Assembly (NCBI GenBank): GCA_025370075.1
Contig: CP073016.1
Span: 3,038,001-3,102,000 of the forward strand
Length of the DNA: 64,000 nt
DNA from: Chryseotalea sp. WA131a
Lineage (GTDB): Bacteria; Bacteroidota; Bacteroidia; Cytophagales; Cyclobacteriaceae
Direction: 5' to 3'
This document shows, piece by piece, positions 60,582-64,000 of the stretch; positions within the stretch are counted from its first letter, which is position 1; the number at the start of each line of letters is the position of its first letter. Below the pieces are notes generated by a model. The model ran no database searches, was not told the origin of the DNA, and saw only the letters and a list, made by a program, of their open reading frames with translations. Made by a program: the position numbers and the translations under genes.

Positions 60582-61835
60582 ATGATAAAAAGACTCTGCT
60601 TTTCGTTTTGTTTAGGGATGACCACCCTGGTTGCCCAATCCCAAACCCTCGATAGCCTCGACATTAAGATTGGCCAAATGATTCTGATTGGCATTCCACA
60701 TGCTAGTACTGACACGCTGGTGATGGAGGAAGTGCGCAACGGCCGCGTGGGCGCTATCATTTTGTTTGAAAAGAATGTGCCGAAAAAACCCAACGCTTTT
60801 GCAGATTTAAAAAAGATAATTTGGTCTTACAAAAAAGTGGCGCCCATACCGTTGTTTGTGGCCATTGATCAGGAAGGTGGAAAAGTAAACCGCCTAAAAG
60901 AAAAATACGGGTTTACACGCTCCATCACTGCGGCTGCAACGGGTAAATCAAGGTCTCAGGATTCGATTCGATTTTATGCAGATGCTACGGCCGCCACATT
61001 AGCAGGACTCGGCTTCAATATCAATTTTGGCCCAGTGGTTGATGTGGCGGTTGAGCCGACCAATCCCGCGATTGTTAAGAATGAACGTTCCTACTCTGCT
61101 AACGAAGACAGCGTGGCATTTTTTGCGAAAGAGTTTGTGAAAGAGCACCGCAAGTACGGGATAATTACTGTTTTAAAACATTTTCCCGGTCACGGCAGCT
61201 CCATGGCCGATACGCATTTTGGGATAGCAGACGTGACAAAAACGTGGAGCGAGCGCGAATTAAAACCCTATAAACTGCTGCTCGATTCTGGCTATGTGGA
61301 TGCCGTGATGACGGCACATATTGTGAACAAAAACTTGGACAAAAACGGAAACCCGGGTACGCTTTCGCAAGACATCTTACAGGGCATTTTGTGCAATCAA
61401 CTCGGCTACAAGGGCGTTGTATTTTCAGATGATATGCAAATGGAGGCCATTACCAAACAATATGGGTTTGAGCAATCTATCGTAATGGCCATCCAAGCAG
61501 GCGTGGACATTATGTGTTTTGCTAACAATGTGCCGGGCAGCCAAAAGAGAAAAGTAGATTTGATTTTTTCGGCTGTCAAAGATGCTGTGGCAAAAGGTGT
61601 GATTACACCCCAACGAATCGATGATTCTTACAAGCGAATTATGAAATTGAAAGGCGAATTAAACACGGACTATAAAACAGAGTATAAGAGATTGTTGGAG
61701 AAAGATCAATTGCATAATCGCTTAATGTTGCAGCAACTAAAAGCCGCGCGGCAGGAGATTAAATTATTGAACGAGCAAATCGCCTCACTTGACAAAAAGA
61801 AAAAGAAGAAGAAAAAGAACCAAACTTCAAATTAG
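60582..61835 (+). CDS. GH3 beta-N-acetylhexosaminidase-like, exported
   Basis: About 417 residues. Starting at ATG 60582 gives a clean signal peptide (KRLCFSFCLGMTTLVAQSQ); a start at 60537 would put 15 more residues in front. KHFPGHGSSMADTHFG (H200 region) is the NagZ-type signature and D283 in VVFSDDMQM is the probable nucleophile. GH3 hexosaminidases remove GlcNAc from peptidoglycan or glycans. The tail is odd: a coiled-coil LLQQLKAARQEIKLLNEQIASL (in parts) then eight consecutive lysines and NQTSN. Next gene starts one base after the stop. Confidence 0.88.
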   Translation: MIKRLCFSFCLGMTTLVAQSQTLDSLDIKIGQMILIGIPHASTDTLVMEEVRNGRVGAIILFEKNVPKKPNAFADLKKIIWSYKKVAPIPLFVAIDQEGGKVNRLKEKYGFTRSITAAATGKSRSQDSIRFYADATAATLAGLGFNINFGPVVDVAVEPTNPAIVKNERSYSANEDSVAFFAKEFVKEHRKYGIITVLKHFPGHGSSMADTHFGIADVTKTWSERELKPYKLLLDSGYVDAVMTAHIVNKNLDKNGNPGTLSQDILQGILCNQLGYKGVVFSDDMQMEAITKQYGFEQSIVMAIQAGVDIMCFANNVPGSQKRKVDLIFSAVKDAVAKGVITPQRIDDSYKRIMKLKGELNTDYKTEYKRLLEKDQLHNRLMLQQLKAARQEIKLLNEQIASLDKKKKKKKKNQTSN

Positions 61836-61836
61836 T

Positions 61837-62139
61837 ATGAGCAAGAACTTTGTAATTGTAATCTTAGCTATTCTTTGTGTTGGATTTTTCTTTTATGGAT
61901 TGATTCAAAAAATAGAGGCAGAAAAGCAGGCAGAATTAGCCATTGCTCAAACCAAGATTGCAATGGAATGCGCAAGCATGATGCAGCAAAAAGATAAAGA
62001 GCTAACAAGTAGAAATGAACAACTTATGCATGCGCTGAATGAGGCTAGGATAGCAAGAGACAGAGAGCAAGAAAATCTTAAAAAAGCAAATGAGCTTTAT
62101 GAGAAGACTGTAAAGAAAGCCGAACAAAGTAGAAAGTGA
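61837..62139 (+). CDS. Small membrane protein with coiled coil, unknown
   Basis: A 100-residue protein: one N-terminal helix (SKNFVIVILAILCVGFFFYG) then a charged heptad-like coiled coil rich in K, E, Q and A to the C-terminus. ATG 61837 is one base after the GH3 stop; the frame can extend to 61789 into GH3. No family recognised. Given the adjacent hexosaminidase, it may be an inner-membrane anchor or scaffold, but this is guesswork. hutG starts five bases on. Confidence 0.6.
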   Translation: MSKNFVIVILAILCVGFFFYGLIQKIEAEKQAELAIAQTKIAMECASMMQQKDKELTSRNEQLMHALNEARIARDREQENLKKANELYEKTVKKAEQSRK

Positions 62140-62144
62140 GTTCG

Positions 62145-62951
62145 ATGGACAGCTTCAGAATTATCAAGCCATCTACAGAGTCTGTCCCAATTATTGTAAG
62201 TGTGCCCCATTGTGGCACTGCGTTTCCACCAGAATTAATTCATCAGTACAAACCTACTCTTTCCACAGCACCGGATGACACCGATTGGTTTGTCGATATG
62301 CTGTATGACTTTGCGCCAGCCTTGGGCATTACGATGATTACCGCTCATTATAGTCGGTGGGTAATCGACTTAAATCGCGATCCTGAAAGCAAACCATTGT
62401 ATTCGGATGGAAGAATTATTACTGCCCTTTGTCCGGTCACCAATTTTTTAGGTGAATCCATTTACGTTGATAATCGAGAGGATATAGAATCAGATGAAGT
62501 TAGAAGAAGGGTAGAGCAATATTATTTGCCGTACCATCAAAAGCTTCAAGAACTTCTACAATCAACCAAAGAAAAATTTGGAAAGGTTTTATTGTGGGAT
62601 TGTCACTCTATTCGGCAGTACGTTCCAACTATCCGAAAAGAAAAATTCCCTGATTTGATTTTAGGAGATGCAGATGAAACTTCGTGTGAATTAAAATTAA
62701 TTGAATCAACAATTAATATCCTTTCATCTTCAGGCTACACCTTTCAGCACAACGACCCATTCAAAGGCGGATATATTACACGGCAGTACGGTAAGCCCAA
62801 ACGTAATGAGCACGCTTTGCAATTGGAAATGAGCAAAGTCAATTACATGGACGATGCCGAGAAAAACTACCACCCCGAAAGGGCAGAGAAAATGAGGGGG
62901 TTGTTGAAAAGGAATTTTGAACAATTGATAGATCGATTAACGAATAACTAA
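62145..62951 (+). CDS. hutG: N-formylglutamate amidohydrolase
   Basis: A 268-residue zinc hydrolase of the FGase family: VSVPHCGTAFPPEL near 18-31, DDTDWFVD near 47-54, DLNRDP, LWDCHSIRQ and NDPFKGGYITRQYG are conserved, the His/Glu/Asp residues being metal ligands. It converts N-formylglutamate to glutamate and formate, the last step of one histidine breakdown branch. ATG 62145 is chosen; a GTG at 62136 overlapping the previous stop is possible. It precedes hutF. Confidence 0.9.
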   Translation: MDSFRIIKPSTESVPIIVSVPHCGTAFPPELIHQYKPTLSTAPDDTDWFVDMLYDFAPALGITMITAHYSRWVIDLNRDPESKPLYSDGRIITALCPVTNFLGESIYVDNREDIESDEVRRRVEQYYLPYHQKLQELLQSTKEKFGKVLLWDCHSIRQYVPTIRKEKFPDLILGDADETSCELKLIESTINILSSSGYTFQHNDPFKGGYITRQYGKPKRNEHALQLEMSKVNYMDDAEKNYHPERAEKMRGLLKRNFEQLIDRLTNN

Positions 62952-62968
62952 CCATATCTTAGCTACAC

Positions 62969-63010
62969 ATTCACAGTTTTTTTCAAATCTGTATCTGTGA
63001 ATCTGTGGCA
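62969..63010. repeat. ACAGATT-type inverted repeat between hutG and hutF
   Basis: ATTCACAG (62969-62976) pairs with CTGTGAAT (62995-63002), and TGTGGCA follows, the reverse complement of TGCCACA that starts the copy at 28630. Confidence 0.55.
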
Positions 63011-63021
63011 ATAGTAAAACC

Positions 63022-64000
63022 ATGCACTACTACCGATTTGATTCATTGCTCCAAAAAGAAGGCTGGCTTACACCTGCTTATGTTGGTGTTGATGCGAAAG
63101 GACTTATTACCTATCTCTCTGCAAATCCTCCAACAGAAGCCTTCGCATGCGAAAGCGTAAAAGGTTTTGCCTTGCCAGGATTTCAAAATGGTCACTCGCA
63201 TGCCTTTCAATATGCCATGGCAGGGCTTGCAGAAAACCATCCTGCAGGCACAAGTGATGATTTTTGGACATGGCGAGAAGAAATGTACAAGTGCGCATTA
63301 TCTGTTAACCCTGACCAAGCAGAACACATTGCTTCTATTTTATACGCGGAGATGGTGAGGCTTGGGTATACGCATGTGGCCGAGTTTCATTACCTGCATC
63401 ATGATAAAGATGGAAAGCCGTATACTAATTTGGCAGAGATGGGGGAACGAATGCTGGCGGCTGCTAACCGGGCAGGAATAAAAATCACGCTGATTCCGGT
63501 CTTCTATCAAAAAGGAGGATTTGGACTTCCGCCCCAAGATCGGCAACGAAGGTTTATCTCTAAAACGGTTCAGGAGTATTTCAAACTCTTGGATGCTTCT
63601 GCGAATATTGTTAAAAAATATCCAGATGCTCGACTAGGCTTTAGTGTTCATTCATTGCGCGCGGTAGATTTGAATGACATCATTGCTACCTATCAACAAG
63701 GGCCTAAAGATATTCCGTTTCATTTGCATATAGCCGAACAGAAAAAAGAAGTGAGTGATTGCTTCAATTATTGCGGCAAACGCCCAATGCAATGGCTGTT
63801 AGAAAATTTGCCCGTTGACCGAAGATTTAATTTAGTTCACGCTACTCATTTGGATGACTCCGAATTAAATCAATTGGCAAAATCAGAAGCAACCGTTGTT
63901 TTGTGCCCATCAACGGAAGGCAACTTGGGCGATGGTATTTTTAGGATGAAGGAATTTGTAAAACAGGAAGGGCGATGGTGCATGGGCACCGATAGTCACA
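63022..64000 (+). CDS. hutF: Formimidoylglutamate deiminase (partial, runs off window end)
   Basis: 326 codons from ATG 63022 to the window edge without a stop. VKGFALPGFQNGHSHAFQYAMAG holds the amidohydrolase HxH pattern; VAEFHYLHHDKDGKPYTNLAEM, HSLRAV, PFHLHIAEQ, LVHATHLDD and LCPSTEGNLGDG match formimidoylglutamate deiminase and related enzymes, with the final CMGTDSH carrying the metal Asp. It hydrolyses N-formimino-glutamate to N-formyl-glutamate plus ammonia, feeding HutG just upstream. The C-terminal ~120 residues are missing. Confidence is high for the family, good for the function given hutG. Confidence 0.9.
   Translation, partial: MHYYRFDSLLQKEGWLTPAYVGVDAKGLITYLSANPPTEAFACESVKGFALPGFQNGHSHAFQYAMAGLAENHPAGTSDDFWTWREEMYKCALSVNPDQAEHIASILYAEMVRLGYTHVAEFHYLHHDKDGKPYTNLAEMGERMLAAANRAGIKITLIPVFYQKGGFGLPPQDRQRRFISKTVQEYFKLLDASANIVKKYPDARLGFSVHSLRAVDLNDIIATYQQGPKDIPFHLHIAEQKKEVSDCFNYCGKRPMQWLLENLPVDRRFNLVHATHLDDSELNQLAKSEATVVLCPSTEGNLGDGIFRMKEFVKQEGRWCMGTDSH

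Overview
The window looks like a chromosomal segment from a member of the Bacteroidota, most likely an aerobic or microaerobic Cytophagales-type organism. Reasons: promoters of the Bacteroidota form TTTG - about 19 nt - TAnnTTTG (52068-52098 is an exact match); families typical of the phylum (DUF4097 pair, DUF2911, DUF2279, a Rho with a long disordered insert, a GT5 protein reduced to its N-terminal domain, a CcmD-family subunit); hardly any Shine-Dalgarno sequences; and moderate to low G+C by eye. No phage, insertion-sequence transposase, CRISPR array, rRNA or replication origin was seen. The taxonomic placement is inference.

Region 1 (1-12.0 kb, all minus strand) is a tightly packed surface-polysaccharide operon read from 12012 towards 1: a UDP-uronate-type 4-epimerase, a TviB-like UDP-GlcNAc 6-dehydrogenase, galE, the WbpE/WbpD/WbpB trio that makes a 2,3-diacetamido uronic acid, rfbA-rfbC-rfbB (dTDP-4-keto-6-deoxyhexose branch, rfbD not seen), gmd-fcl (GDP-L-fucose), an O-antigen polymerase/ligase-like protein and the first 75 codons of a Wzx-like flippase. 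Divergently from 12.1 kb lies a Wzz-like chain-length protein, then a cytochrome c maturation run ccmB-C-D-E-F (13-17.8 kb) whose CcmE is of the CxxxY type.

Region 2 (17.9-26.1 kb): acyl-CoA dehydrogenase, a housekeeping minus-strand group panC-panD-flippase-like membrane protein-rfaE2-zinc peptidase, and divergent GT5-like protein, glmS and a CPBP-like membrane protein. Region 3 (26.1-30.7 kb) holds a candidate small RNA or leader, a TPR protein, a second candidate structured RNA, and an ECF sigma / membrane HEAT protein / two DUF4097 proteins module. Region 4 (30.7-46.1 kb) is a mix of metabolic enzymes, envelope proteins and four secreted or membrane-anchored hydrolases (M1 and two S9 peptidases, one amidohydrolase), including a STAS-like gene interrupted by an in-frame TAG and a small Cys-rich peptide gene beside a two-helix membrane protein.

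Region 5 (46-52.5 kb) is core informational: serS, rho, a DEAD-box helicase (with a decayed tandem copy of its 3' end), dihydroorotase and tRNA-His. Region 6 (52.5-60.3 kb) looks like a catabolic island: BNR-repeat exoprotein, sodium:solute symporter, AraC regulator, and divergent PhyH dioxygenase plus aldo/keto reductase. Region 7 (60.5-64 kb) carries a GH3 hexosaminidase, a small coiled-coil membrane protein, and hutG-hutF of histidine breakdown, hutF running off the end.

At least four families of short dispersed inverted repeats occupy the intergenic gaps; they are the main structure not explained by genes.
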